Shown here piece after piece: positions 20,122-29,856 of a DNA stretch of 64,000 nucleotides; positions within the stretch are counted from its first letter, which is position 1, and each line of letters opens with the position of its first letter. Below the pieces are notes generated by a model. The model had not been told where the DNA came from. It saw only the letters and a list, made by a program, of their open reading frames with translations, and did not search any database. The stretch spans positions 2,553,913 through 2,617,912 of the forward strand of contig CP070671.1 in the NCBI GenBank assembly GCA_020351875.1, given 5' to 3'. Source of the DNA: Chromatiales bacterium. GTDB taxonomy: Bacteria > Pseudomonadota > Gammaproteobacteria > Steroidobacterales > GCA-2729495. The position numbers and the translations under genes were made by a program.

Positions 20122-21528
20122 TCAGGAACTCTCTTCCAGGTCGGCGTCGTCGGCCGAGGTGGGTTCGCCGGCTTCGGCCGGTGGTTCGTCGGCGGGCGGC
20201 GTGCTGCCCATTTCGGTCTGGCCCCACTCAGCGCCTGCCAGCACGCCTGATGGTGCGCCGTCGGTTTCAATGCCGATGCGGAAGGCGGCGAAGCCGGGCA
20301 TCACGACCTGGTTCACGGCCATGCCCAGCACGCGGCCACCGTCGCTGGCATAGATCAGGTGTTGATCGTTGGTGATCGGGTCGGTGATCGTGCCGAGCAC
20401 GTCGCCGGCAGACACTTCCTGGCCAAGCCGGACCACCGCAAACAGGATGCCGCCGTGGTCGGCGCGCACCCAGTTCGATTCATAGAACACGGGCTCCGGC
20501 TGGCGCAACAGTTGCACCCGGCGCACCATGTCCTGTGAACCGAGCAAAGCGAAGATGCCGGCCACACCCTCGCTGACCTTGCTCGACTGCAGGCGCAGCG
20601 GCTCACCGGCCTCCAGCGTCACGGCGGGAATCCCGGCGTCCGTGGCGGCTCGCCGCAGCGTGCCCAGTGCCGGCTCGCTGTGCAGCACGGCCATGCCGCC
20701 GAATGCCTGGGTCATCTCACGCACGTGGCGGTAGCGCAGGTCCGCGCGCAGCTGCGGCAGGTTGGTGCGGTAGAAAGACCCGGTGTGCAGGTCCACCAGT
20801 GCGTCGCACTTGCGCACGATGTTCTCGAACAGGGAATACGCAATGCGCGCTGCTGAGCTGCCATCCGGGTTACCCGGGAAGAAGCGGTTCAGGTCACGCC
20901 GGTCGGGCAGGTAGCGCGAGCCGCGGCGGAAGCCCTGCAGGTTCACGATGGGCACGCCGATGACCGCGCCGCGCAGCTTCTTCGGTTCCACCTCGTGCAG
21001 CACGCGGCGCACCATCTCGATGCCGTTCAGCTCGTCGCCATGGATCGCGGCGGTCAGGCACAACACGGGTCCGTCCCGCCTGCCGTTGACGACCAGGACC
21101 GGGGTCGCCGTGGACACGCCTTCGAAGACTTCGCTGGCCGCCCAGGTCAGGCGGGCGGACGTGCCGGGAGGTACCTGCTGGCCGAGCAGTTCCAGCGCCC
21201 GGGCGTCGTCGTCATCGTCGTCACCAGTGCGCGGGTCTTCGGCGGCTGTGGCCGGGGCCGGCACGCTGGCCTGTTCCGGCACTGGCTGCGGCATCGCCGC
21301 CGGCGGGCTGGTCGGGGCGGGCGCGTCGAGCGTCGGAATCTCCTCGTCGCGGTCCATGGCCGCGCGCGTTTCGGCAGCCGTCAGCGGCGGCTCCGCCGTC
21401 GTTGGCTTTGCCTGCCGCAGCGCGACGGACGCCGGCGACGGATCGCACGCGGCCAGCAGCGCGCCGAGGATCAGCGCACCGGGTAACCACAGGGGTTTGG
21501 AGCCGTTCTTTAAGGCAGCTTGATACAT
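20122..21528 (-). CDS. Lipoprotein of the succinylglutamate desuccinylase/aspartoacylase family
   Basis: Zinc-dependent deacylase-like protein predicted to be lipid-anchored. From the ATG at 21528 it has 468 residues with lipobox LLAAC (Cys28). A Pro/Ala/Asp-rich linker (about 30-115, including a run of six Asp) follows. The catalytic domain has the zinc motif AAIHGDELNG (H163, E166), RDLNRFFPG at 212-220 and VDLHTGSF (H248). A C-terminal lipoyl-like barrel is typical of this family. The export signal is unusual, since most relatives are cytoplasmic. Substrate unknown; an envelope substrate is an inference. Upstream in-frame starts lack a leader sequence. Confidence 0.8.
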   Translation of the reverse strand: MYQAALKNGSKPLWLPGALILGALLAACDPSPASVALRQAKPTTAEPPLTAAETRAAMDRDEEIPTLDAPAPTSPPAAMPQPVPEQASVPAPATAAEDPRTGDDDDDDARALELLGQQVPPGTSARLTWAASEVFEGVSTATPVLVVNGRRDGPVLCLTAAIHGDELNGIEMVRRVLHEVEPKKLRGAVIGVPIVNLQGFRRGSRYLPDRRDLNRFFPGNPDGSSAARIAYSLFENIVRKCDALVDLHTGSFYRTNLPQLRADLRYRHVREMTQAFGGMAVLHSEPALGTLRRAATDAGIPAVTLEAGEPLRLQSSKVSEGVAGIFALLGSQDMVRRVQLLRQPEPVFYESNWVRADHGGILFAVVRLGQEVSAGDVLGTITDPITNDQHLIYASDGGRVLGMAVNQVVMPGFAAFRIGIETDGAPSGVLAGAEWGQTEMGSTPPADEPPAEAGEPTSADDADLEESS

Positions 21529-21766
21529 GTGTGGATGACAGTGTAGCTTATGTCCAGAAAGTGAGTGCAAATTACTGAACTCATAGCTCATTTTCCGTGA
21601 AACGTTGCTGCTTTTCAGCAGCGGTAACAATTCCGCGCCGGGTACCGGCGCGGGCCGGATTCGTCGGTTATGTGAAGTGGTTCAGGCCTTGGGCCTTTGG
21701 CCCGGCCTATTCTTAACCCTTCGTATTGCGGCCGCGGCCCGGACGATAAGGACAAGCGCTCAGACC

Positions 21767-24000
21767 ATGAGTTCCCGGCAACAGTTCACGCGACTATTCG
21801 GCGCCTCCGCCGCGGTGCTGCTGGTCCTCGCGGGCACGATCGGCGCGGCGCAGGCCGACGACGACGGCCTGTTCGGCCGCCGGGGCTGGAGCCGGACATC
21901 GGGTTCTGGCGGGAAATCTTCACCGGCGTCAGTTCCGCGGCGGGGCTGGTGCACGACGACCGGCACCTCGGGGTGGTCTACGAGCGCGTGGCCTTGCCGC
22001 CGGATGCGAGCCCCCGCCAGCGCCGGCGCGTGGCTGACAAGGTGCGGAAGAAATACCGGCGCATACTCGGCAGCCTGGCGAGCGGCAAACGCAAGGGCCT
22101 GACCAGCGATGAGCGGCGGGTCCTGGCACTGTGGCCCGCCGACGTCACCGACGCGGAGCTGAACCGGGCCAAGCGGCGCGTGCGCTTTCAGCAGGGGCTC
22201 GCGGATCGTTTTCGCGAGGGCCTCGCGCGGTCCGGCCAGTGGCGGGACTACATTCGTGACACGCTGGGCGATCACGGTGTGCCGCTGGCGCTGGCCGCGT
22301 TGCCGCACGTCGAATCGTCTTTCAATCCCGCGGCACGGTCCCACGTCGGCGCGGCCGGGCTGTGGCAGTTCACCCGCTCCACCGGGCGGCGTTTCATGCA
22401 AATCGACCACGTGGTCGACGGGCGTCGCGACCCGTTTATTTCCAGCTATGCCGCGGCTGAATTGCTGAGCTACAACTACTCGATCCTGAAGTCCTGGCCG
22501 CTGGCTGTCACGGCCTACAACCACGGTGTTGCCGGCATGCGCCGTGCGGTGCGCAAGATGGGCACCGAGGACATCGAAGCGATCATTCGCGGTTACGACG
22601 GTCGCGCCTTCGGTTTCGCGTCACGCAATTTCTACGTGGCCTTCCTGGCTGCCGTCGAAGCCGAGCGCAATGCCGAGCAGTTTTTCGGACCGGTGCGAAT
22701 GATGCAGCCGCGCCCGGAACTGGTGGTGACGGCCACCGAGTTCGTGCCCGCCGAGGCCCTCGCGGAAGCCTTTGGCGTGAGTACCGCAACGCTGCGCGAC
22801 AGGAATCCGGCTTTGCTGGACCCGGTCTGGCGCGGCACGAAGTACGTCCCGCGGGGCTTTCGGTTGCGCATACCGGCCCGGGACGGCGAGCCGAACCCGT
22901 CCGAGCTCATGGCGCGCGTGCCCGCCGAGCAGCGCTTCAGCGAGCAGACACCGGATCTCTACCACCGCGTGCAGCGCGGCGACACGCTCTCGGTGATTGC
23001 CGCCCGGTATCGCACCACCCAGGCCGACCTGATGGCGCTGAACGGCATCAGGAACCGCAACCGAATCCGGCAGGGCCAGGTGTTGCGTTTGCCTTTCTCC
23101 GGCGAGGCACCGGGGCCGGCCATTGCGGAGGGTGCGGAGACCTACCGGGTGCGCAGGGGCGACACGCTGGGCGCCATCGCGAAGCGCTCCGGCGTGCCGA
23201 AGTCTCAGCTGATGGCGCTGAACAACATCCGCAATCCGAACCGCATTTACCCGGGGCAGCCGTTGATCCTGCGCCCGACTTCTGCGTCGGATACGTCGGC
23301 GCCGCCGGTGGTCATGGCGTCGGTGCCACCGCCGCCGGAACCCGCGCCACCGCCTGCCAACGAGCCTGCCGTCGAGCCCGACCAGATGGCTGACGTGACC
23401 GAGCCGGCCGAGATCGGTGAGATTGCTGAGGTGGCCGAGCCGGCCGCGGTGGCCGGGGAGCCCGAGGAGCCCGTAGAGTCGGCGCTGGCGGTGGCTGACA
23501 GCGCCGGTGAGGACGACCAGCGCCTGCTGGCGGACCCCGCCGATTACCTGGTCGCCAGTGACGGCAGCATCGAAGTGCAGGCGGTGGAAACCCTCGGCCA
23601 CTATGCTGACTGGTTGCAGATTCGCACCCAGCGCCTGCGGGACCTGAACGGCTTTTCGTTCCGGCAGCCGGTGGTCATCGGCCGCCGGGTCAAACTGGAC
23701 TTCAGCCGGGCCACCCCGGACGAGTTCGCCGCGCTGCGCATCGCGTATCACCGCGAGCTGCAGGAGGCCTACTTCACGCGTCACCGGGTCACCTCTACCA
23801 CCGAGCACAAGCTGCGGCGCGGTGAGTCGCTGTGGGTGCTGACCCAGCGCCGTTACAAGGTGCCGGTCTGGCTGCTGCGTCAGTACAATCCGGAGCTGGA
23901 TCTCGATCGCGTGAAGCCAGGTGACCGCATCGTGTTTCCCCGCGTGGAGCGTGTGCAGGACGGCGCGCCTGACCAGCCGGCCATGGCGGAAGCTGGCTGA
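21767..24000 (+). CDS. MltD-like lytic transglycosylase with LysM domains, apparent frameshift
   Basis: Would cleave peptidoglycan glycan strands in the periplasm. The signal peptide (MSSRQQFTRLFGASAAVLLV, ending AQADDDG) is read in one frame from 21767. The enzyme continues in another frame from about 21885 (LEPDIGFWREIFTG). One base missing in the GC run near 21876-21885 would join them into about 744 residues. The SLT domain shows HVESSFNPAARS and GAAGLWQFTRSTG (catalytic Glu in VESSF). Three LysM-type repeats follow (YHRVQRGDTLSVIA, YRVRRGDTLGAIAKR, HKLRRGESLWVLTQR), the last two separated by a Pro/Glu-rich linker. As written, the exported enzyme cannot be made without frameshifting; a sequencing error is possible. 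Confidence 0.8.
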
Positions 24001-24093
24001 TGGAAACGAGGTCCTTGATCTCGTCCCGGCCTTGGGCTCTACTAGCGGCGCATTTCCCACGGTGATCTAGAGACCAGGTCGCAGAACCACACG

Positions 24094-24621
24094 GTGTTTG
24101 GGCTACTGCTACAAGGAAGTAACAGACTCGCCAGGGGGTGTTGCGCGGTCGCGCTGCTTTGCCTGCTGGCGGCCAATGCCAGCGGCACCGAATTTCCGTT
24201 GGCCGACCAGGTCATCATCAAGAAGTCCGAGCGCCAGCTGTTGCTCATGAACGGTGACAAAGTCATGAAGCGGGCGCGCATCGCCCTGGGCCTGTCCCCC
24301 GCCGGGCACAAGCGTGAAGAAGGTGACTTTCGCACGCCGGAGGGTAAATACGAGCTCGCCGAGCGCAACCCGAACAGCGACTTTTTCCTGTCGATACGAG
24401 TGTCTTACCCGAACGCGGTTGACGAACGGAACGCGTCACGGCGCGGCGTGTCCCCGGGGGGCATGATCATGATTCACGGCCAGCCGAACCAACCCAAGCA
24501 CAACGCGGAGTTCTACCGGCGAACCGACTGGACCGACGGCTGCATCGCCGTGGCGAACTCGGACATGGTGGATATCTGGTTGATGACGACAGTGAACACG
24601 CCGATCACCATTTTGCCCTGA
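24094..24621 (+). CDS. L,D-transpeptidase (YkuD domain), exported
   Basis: Catalyses 3-3 crosslinks or lipoprotein attachment in peptidoglycan. 175 residues from a GTG start; the N-terminus is a signal peptide (CCAVALLCLLAANASG). The YkuD core follows with VIIKKSERQLLLMNG, then EGDFRTPEGKYEL and the active site IHGQ (H128) with WTDGCIAV (Cys150). The usual SHGC is TDGC here, a variant seen in a common subgroup. It lies 93 bp after the LysM lytic transglycosylase, so both probably act on the cell wall together. Confidence 0.85.
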   Translation: MFGLLLQGSNRLARGCCAVALLCLLAANASGTEFPLADQVIIKKSERQLLLMNGDKVMKRARIALGLSPAGHKREEGDFRTPEGKYELAERNPNSDFFLSIRVSYPNAVDERNASRRGVSPGGMIMIHGQPNQPKHNAEFYRRTDWTDGCIAVANSDMVDIWLMTTVNTPITILP

Positions 24622-24673
24622 TCACGGCGCCACGGCGGCGGGCGGATCGCCGGCCGCACCCAGCGGAGTTTGA

Positions 24674-26038
24674 ATGGACGCAAACGCACAGCCAGTGGAA
24701 GTCACGCCCGAAGGCAGTCTCGAGGTCCTGTCGCAACAGGAAGTGGACCGCCTGCGCCGGGTGGACGAGGGCGGCCAGCACGAGATTCTGCGGCGCTGCG
24801 CGCTGGCGGTGCTGAATGTCGGCAGTCGCACCGACGACACCCGTGAGATTCTTGCGCAGCACGCTGACTTTGACGTCAACATCCTGCAGCAGGATCGTGG
24901 CGTGAAGCTCGCGCTGGCGAACCCGCCCGCCGATGCCTTCGTCGACGGCAAGATGATCCGGGGTATCCGCGAGCAGCTGTTCGCGGTGTTGCGCGACGTG
25001 GTTTACATCGACTCCGAAGTCACGGGTCACTTCGACCTGGACAGTGTCGACGGCACCACGAACGCGGTGTTTCACATCCTGCGGAATGCCGGCGTGCTGC
25101 GGGTGGGCCGCGACCCCAATCTCGTGGTCTGCTGGGGCGGGCACGCGATTGGCCGCCGGGAATACGACTACACCAAGGAGGTGGGGTATCAGCTGGGCCT
25201 GCGCGGCATGGATGTGTGCACGGGCTGTGGCGCGGGGGCGATGAAAGGGCCGATGAAGGGCGCCGCCATCGCCCACGCGAAGCAACGCGTCCGCAACGGG
25301 CGCTACATTGGTATCAGCGAGCCGGGCATCATCGCGGCGGAATCGCCGAATCCCATTGTGAACGAACTCGTGATCATGCCGGACATGGAGAAGCGCCTGG
25401 AGGCCTTCGTCCGTGTGGCGCATGCCATCGTTATTTTCCCCGGCGGCGTCGGCACGGCCGAAGAGCTCCTGTTCCTGCTCGGCATCATGATGAAACCGGA
25501 AAACCGGGCGATTCCGGTGCCGCTGATTCTGACGGGCCCGCCGTCCAGCGCGGACTATTTCGAGACGATCGACCGCTTTGTCGGTGCGGCACTGGGGGAG
25601 GACGCACGGCGCCTGTATCGCATTGCAGTCGGTGATCCGCCTGGCGTTGCCCACGCGATTCGCAGCGCGATGGACGCCGTTCGCGAGTTTCGTTATCAAC
25701 ACCAGGACGCGTATTACTACAACTGGCGGCTGCAACTCGATCGCGATCTGCAGGCGCCCTTTGATGCAACGCACGAGCACATGGCTGCGCTGCAGCTGCA
25801 CCGCCAGCAGGACGCGCACGATCTGGCGGTGGACCTGCGCCGCGCGTTTTCCGGACTGGTGGCCGGCAATGTGAAGGAGCATGGCATCCAGGCCATCGAG
25901 GCGCACGGTCCCTTCGAGTTGCGCGGTGAGCCCGAGATCGTGCGCCACCTGGATGAGTTACTCGGTGCTTTCGTGGCGCAGGGACGCATGCGCCTGGCGG
26001 CGGCCAGCTACGAGCCGTGTTATCGCCTGGTTGCTTGA
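24674..26038 (+). CDS. ppnN: Pyrimidine/purine nucleotide 5'-monophosphate nucleosidase
   Basis: Splits nucleoside monophosphates into base and ribose 5-phosphate; in E. coli it is regulated by (p)ppGpp. The 454 residues equal the E. coli YgdH/PpnN length. The central LOG-like Rossmann domain shows VCWGGHAIGRREYDYT, CGAGAMKGPMKGA and FPGGVGTAEELLFLLGI. N- and C-terminal domains specific to PpnN flank it. It starts at an ATG in line with the family and stands alone on the plus strand. Confidence 0.94.
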   Translation: MDANAQPVEVTPEGSLEVLSQQEVDRLRRVDEGGQHEILRRCALAVLNVGSRTDDTREILAQHADFDVNILQQDRGVKLALANPPADAFVDGKMIRGIREQLFAVLRDVVYIDSEVTGHFDLDSVDGTTNAVFHILRNAGVLRVGRDPNLVVCWGGHAIGRREYDYTKEVGYQLGLRGMDVCTGCGAGAMKGPMKGAAIAHAKQRVRNGRYIGISEPGIIAAESPNPIVNELVIMPDMEKRLEAFVRVAHAIVIFPGGVGTAEELLFLLGIMMKPENRAIPVPLILTGPPSSADYFETIDRFVGAALGEDARRLYRIAVGDPPGVAHAIRSAMDAVREFRYQHQDAYYYNWRLQLDRDLQAPFDATHEHMAALQLHRQQDAHDLAVDLRRAFSGLVAGNVKEHGIQAIEAHGPFELRGEPEIVRHLDELLGAFVAQGRMRLAAASYEPCYRLVA

Positions 26039-26148
26039 GTTCGCATAACCTGCAGGTTAAATCGCAACCCCTGTGATCCAGTTCCTCGTCGACAGGAGGC
26101 AATGATTTCTATGCTTTGCCTACCTTCCGCAATAGCGGGGAGCAGCAC

Positions 26149-26436
26149 ATGTCCGAGTCAAAATTCGCGCCGCAGAGACCGGGTAACGGTAACAACGGCG
26201 ATCACGCTGGTGACAACGGTCGCGCTTCAGATGCGTCGCTGGATCGGCATCCGCGCCAGCTGGTTTCGCAGCAAAAGCGCAAGAGCAACAACAGCTGGGA
26301 TACCTATCACCGGTGGCTGACCCGCGTGCAGGCACCGGGCGGCGGACGCATTCCGCTGGATCCGGGTCTCTACACCTGGAAGGGTTACCGGAACTGGTCC
26401 GACAAAGTTCGCCGCGACTGGAAACCCGAAGACTGA
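26149..26436 (+). CDS. Small hypothetical protein
   Basis: A 95-residue hydrophilic protein of no family I recognise. The first half is Asn/Gly/Asp-rich and probably disordered. The second half is basic and rich in Trp and Tyr (NNSWDTYHRWLTRVQAP, then LYTWKGYRNWSDKV). A ribosome-like GGGAG precedes the ATG at 26149 at a suitable distance. Its codon use and length of open frame support a real gene, but no function can be given. Confidence 0.6.
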   Translation: MSESKFAPQRPGNGNNGDHAGDNGRASDASLDRHPRQLVSQQKRKSNNSWDTYHRWLTRVQAPGGGRIPLDPGLYTWKGYRNWSDKVRRDWKPED

Positions 26437-26487
26437 CAAACATTGACCGTTGGCGCATGACGTCGGCCCGGCACCGGAAAAAAGACT

Positions 26488-26673
26488 ATGTCTGACATCA
26501 AACATAGCGACACCCTGATTACCAACGAGGCCACCCTGCAAAGGCGCAAATGGGTAGAGCGCGCCATTGCCGGTGTCCGTGGTCGGCAAAACGGGTCGGA
26601 TGCCCTGCCGGACATGCGGGAAAAATCTCCCCGCCCACCCCTGTTCGTCGTCGGTTCCCGCCGTTCGCGATGA
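26488..26673 (+). CDS. Small hypothetical protein (first of an ATGA pair)
   Basis: A 61-residue basic, hydrophilic frame beginning MSDIKHSDTLITNEATLQRR. No family recognised. Its TGA overlaps the ATG of the following small ORF (ATGA at 26670-26673), a sign of coupled translation. The preceding sequence CGGAAAAAAGACT has only a weak ribosome site. Real gene status is uncertain. Confidence 0.4.
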   Translation: MSDIKHSDTLITNEATLQRRKWVERAIAGVRGRQNGSDALPDMREKSPRPPLFVVGSRRSR

Positions 26674-26849
26674 CCCGGTTTGAGCCCGAATCCGTCGCCC
26701 GCTGGCTGGACGACCTGGATTGCGCGGCCGGTGCCCTCCGGCTCTTGTGGGGCTGGCGTTCAGCCAGGCGGCCGGGAATGGTGAGTCGCCTGATCCTGCC
26801 GCTGCTGGTCTCAATCGTGCTGGCCCTGGGGCCGAACGTCGGAATCTGA
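26670..26849 (+). CDS. Small hypothetical protein with C-terminal membrane segment
   Basis: A 59-residue frame with an amphipathic first half (FEPESVARWLDDLDCAAGAL), a basic stretch (WGWRSARRPG) and a hydrophobic end (LILPLLVSIVLALG) that could be a tail anchor. It starts inside the stop of the preceding ORF and ends 9 bp before the htpG promoter -35 box. No family recognised. The overlap and plausible topology are the only support. Confidence 0.4.
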   Translation: MTRFEPESVARWLDDLDCAAGALRLLWGWRSARRPGMVSRLILPLLVSIVLALGPNVGI

Positions 26850-26858
26850 GCCCGGCGG

Positions 26859-26887
26859 CTTGAAAGGCTGCCAGTCCGTCCCCAAAT
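26859..26887 (+). promoter_or_regulatory. Sigma-32-like promoter of htpG
   Basis: CTTGAAA at 26859-26865, a 14-nt spacer, and CCCCAAAT at 26880-26887, one base off the RpoH -10 consensus. Transcription would begin near 26893-26895, at or just before the htpG ATG (26895), so the heat-induced mRNA may be leaderless or nearly so. Confidence 0.75.
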
Positions 26888-26894
26888 CGGCGGG

Positions 26895-28802
26895 ATGACT
26901 GCAGAAACGGCCCAGGCGGGGGGCGCCGAGACCCGCGGTTTCCAGGCGGAGGTCAAGCAGCTCCTCCACCTGATGATTCATTCCCTCTACAGCAACCGGG
27001 AAATTTTTCTCCGGGAGCTGGTGTCGAATGCGTCCGACGCGGCGGACAAGCTGCGCTTCGAGGCCATCGGCAACCCGGCGCTGCTGGAGCAGGACACGGC
27101 GCTCGCGATCCGGGTCGCCTGTGACCCGGAAGCGGGCACGGTCAGTGTCAGTGACAACGGCATCGGCATGTCGCGGGACGATGTGGTGCAGCAGCTCGGC
27201 ACCATCGCGCGTTCCGGTACCGCGGAGTTCCTGTCCAGCCTGAGCGGCGACCAGCAGCAGGACGCCAGGCTGATCGGCCAGTTCGGCGTCGGCTTCTACT
27301 CGGCCTTCATCGTCGCGCACCGGGTCGAGGTGTATACGCGCCGTGCCGGCCTGCCCGCCGACCAGGGCGTGCACTGGGTGTCGGATGGTGAAGGCGAGTT
27401 CACGGTCAGTGGCATCGAACGGCCGGAGCGGGGCACCACGGTGGTGCTGCACCTGCGCGACGATGCGAAGGAATTTGCCGAAGACCTGCGGGGCCGCACG
27501 CTGATCCGCAAGTATTCTGATCACATTGCGTTTCCCGTGTTGATGCCGCCCGCAGCGCCGGCGGAAGGCGACGACGCGCCGGCCGAAGAAGCGGTGAACA
27601 CCGCCCGCGCGCTCTGGACCCGCCCGCGCACCGAGATCCAGGATGACGAGTACCTGGAGTTCTACAAGCACATCGCGCACGACTTCGAGGATCCGCTGAT
27701 CTGGAGCCACAACAGGGTCGAGGGCAAGCGCGAGTACACCAGCCTGCTGTACCTGCCGGCCCGCCCGCCTTTCGATCTGTGGAATCGTGACGCACCGCGT
27801 GGCGTCAAGCTCTACGTGCAACGCGTGTTCATCATGGACGACGCCGAGCAGTTCCTGCCGCTCTACCTGCGCTTTATCCGTGGAGTCGTCGACTCCGGTG
27901 ACCTGTCGTTGAACGTGTCTCGCGAACTGCTGCAGCAGGACGCTAATGTCGACGCCATGCGCAGCGCGCTCACGAAGCGCGCGCTGGACATGCTTTCCAA
28001 GCTGGCAAAGAACGAACCGGAGAAATACCAGCAGTTCTGGGACGGCTTCGGGCGCGTGTTGAAAGAAGGCCCGGCCGAAGACCCGGACAACCGCGACAAG
28101 ATTGCCGGGCTGTTGCGCTTTGCCACCACTGCAACCGATACCGAGACCGAGACCGCCGAGCAGAGCCTGGCGGACTACATCGGCCGCAAGCCGGCCGACC
28201 AGGACCAGATCTACTACATCACCGCCGACAGTTTCGCCGCGGCGAAATCGAGCCCGCACCTGGAGGTGTTCCGCAAGAAGGGCATCGAGGTGCTGCTGCT
28301 GAGCGACCCCATCGACGAGTGGCTCATGGGGCACCTGGGGGAGTACGACGGCGTCCCGCTGCGGGATGTGCGGCGCGGCAAGCTGGCATTCGACGGCGAG
28401 TCAGCCAAAGAGGATGCCGAGGCCCCGGCGCCGGGCGAACACGACGCGCTGCTGGAGCGAATCCGCACGCACTTTGGTGAGCGCCTGGCGGAGGTTCGCG
28501 CGACGGACCGGCTCACGGAATCGGCCGCGTGCCTGGCCCTTGGCGAATACGACATGGGCGAGCAAATGCGCAAGATCATGGCCGCGACAGGTCAGCCGCT
28601 CCCGGACAGCAAGCCGGTGCTGGAAATTAATCCCGGGCACGCGCTGGTGTCGCGGCTCGCGGCAGAGACCGACGAGCAACGCTTTGGCGACCTGGCCGAG
28701 GTCCTGTTCGACCAGGCCCAGCTGGCCGATGGCCGCCAGCTTGCCGATCCTGCGGCATTCGTCCAGCGACTGAACCGCCTGCTGCTGGATCTCGGCGCGT
28801 GA
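26895..28802 (+). CDS. htpG: Molecular chaperone HtpG (Hsp90)
   Basis: ATP-dependent Hsp90 chaperone of the cytosol. 635 residues, full length. The N-terminal GHKL ATPase shows [33 protein letters not shown] and [16 protein letters not shown]. The middle domain includes [20 protein letters not shown] and the catalytic-loop region [15 protein letters not shown]. The dimerisation domain closes it. The start matches other HtpG proteins. No Shine-Dalgarno is visible, consistent with the near-leaderless promoter just upstream. Confidence 0.98.
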   Translation: MTAETAQAGGAETRGFQAEVKQLLHLMIHSLYSNREIFLRELVSNASDAADKLRFEAIGNPALLEQDTALAIRVACDPEAGTVSVSDNGIGMSRDDVVQQLGTIARSGTAEFLSSLSGDQQQDARLIGQFGVGFYSAFIVAHRVEVYTRRAGLPADQGVHWVSDGEGEFTVSGIERPERGTTVVLHLRDDAKEFAEDLRGRTLIRKYSDHIAFPVLMPPAAPAEGDDAPAEEAVNTARALWTRPRTEIQDDEYLEFYKHIAHDFEDPLIWSHNRVEGKREYTSLLYLPARPPFDLWNRDAPRGVKLYVQRVFIMDDAEQFLPLYLRFIRGVVDSGDLSLNVSRELLQQDANVDAMRSALTKRALDMLSKLAKNEPEKYQQFWDGFGRVLKEGPAEDPDNRDKIAGLLRFATTATDTETETAEQSLADYIGRKPADQDQIYYITADSFAAAKSSPHLEVFRKKGIEVLLLSDPIDEWLMGHLGEYDGVPLRDVRRGKLAFDGESAKEDAEAPAPGEHDALLERIRTHFGERLAEVRATDRLTESAACLALGEYDMGEQMRKIMAATGQPLPDSKPVLEINPGHALVSRLAAETDEQRFGDLAEVLFDQAQLADGRQLADPAAFVQRLNRLLLDLGA

Positions 28803-28812
28803 TGTCGACCCG

Positions 28813-29013
28813 CTAGTCGAGCCGGTGAATCAGGCGGTGCACCAGCACCAGGATCCCGAAGCCAATATAAAGACCGGCGAGCGCCACCAGCATCAGCAAT
28901 GCCAGTTGTGGCGACACGGTCCTGGAGGCCGCCAGGTAAAAGACCACGCCGACCAGCGCGCAAAACGACACGGCGATCGCGGCGGCAATCCTGGGCACTC
29001 GGGTCCTGGCCAT
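28813..29013 (-). CDS. Small two-segment membrane protein
   Basis: A 66-residue protein with two hydrophobic segments (IAAAIAVSFCALVGVVFYLA and LALLMLVALAGLYIGFGILV), a basic N-terminus (MARTRVPR) and a His/Arg tail (HRLIHRLD). It could be a hairpin in the inner membrane. No family recognised. It is convergent with htpG. Confidence 0.6.
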   Translation of the reverse strand: MARTRVPRIAAAIAVSFCALVGVVFYLAASRTVSPQLALLMLVALAGLYIGFGILVLVHRLIHRLD

Positions 29014-29080
29014 ATTGCGTTTTCGATCTCCGGTGGCGAGCCAATCCGCAGGTGTCGGGCCGCTTGGCCCGCGTATACCC

Positions 29081-29716
29081 TCAGGCGTCGTCGCGAACCG
29101 CTGGGTTCAGGCTGTAGGTGCCCGTGAGCGACGCTTCGCCGAGCACGTGTCCGTCGATGGCCGCGAGCACGTCCGCGGTCGTGAACAGGCCTTCCACCGG
29201 GCAGCGGTCCAGGTCGGTGGCATAGACCGTGAATCGGTAGTGGTGCAGGCGTTCGTCGTTCCAGGGGGGACACGGACCGTCGTAACCCAGGTAATTGCCG
29301 CGCATGTCGGGATCGCCCGCCATGAACCCGGTGTAGTCATTGAGGCCCTGCCTGGAGCCCGCCGGTCCGGGGGTGTCGCGTTTGCCGCCGGCGATCACGC
29401 CAGTGGAGCACGCACCCTCGTCGAGACCGTTCAGCGTGGGCGGCACGTCCACCATGACCCAGTGGGTGAAGTCCACGCGCGGCAGGTCGGCCGGAATGGT
29501 CCGGCCTTCCTGGTTCACATTGTCTGCCACAGACGGCACGTCCGGATCGATGCACGTGACGACCAGCGACCGGGTACCGGGCGGCAGTTCCGACCAGCTC
29601 AACTGCGGGCTGTGGTTCGACCCGAAGCTCATGTGGGTGACGGAGTCCGGCACGCCAAAGGCGCAGCGCTCCGGAATGGCCTCGCCGTCGGCGAAATTGG
29701 TAGACGTCAGTTGCAT
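29081..29716 (-). CDS. YbhB/YbcL family phosphatidylethanolamine-binding-like protein
   Basis: Member of the PEBP/Raf-kinase-inhibitor-like fold; bacterial roles are poorly defined. Among the 211 residues, the ligand-site region shows HSPQLSWSELPPGTRSLVVT and DPDVPS. FTHWVMVDVPP and GYDGPCPPWNDERLHHYRF complete the family pattern. It is longer than E. coli YbhB (158). The longer form has insertions between the first strands and no signal peptide. Divergent from the next hydrolase gene. Confidence 0.88.
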   Translation of the reverse strand: MQLTSTNFADGEAIPERCAFGVPDSVTHMSFGSNHSPQLSWSELPPGTRSLVVTCIDPDVPSVADNVNQEGRTIPADLPRVDFTHWVMVDVPPTLNGLDEGACSTGVIAGGKRDTPGPAGSRQGLNDYTGFMAGDPDMRGNYLGYDGPCPPWNDERLHHYRFTVYATDLDRCPVEGLFTTADVLAAIDGHVLGEASLTGTYSLNPAVRDDA

Positions 29717-29856
29717 GCTTTTTTCCTGTCACTGCGCGTGGTGAGACTGAGCATGCCCCGTTCCGGCGGCCCTTCGCAAACTGCACGGGCCCTCCCGACG
29801 CCGGCCGCGGGCGCAAATGTTAACCTCCACGTTCCGTGGCCGAGGCGCCTGTCACG

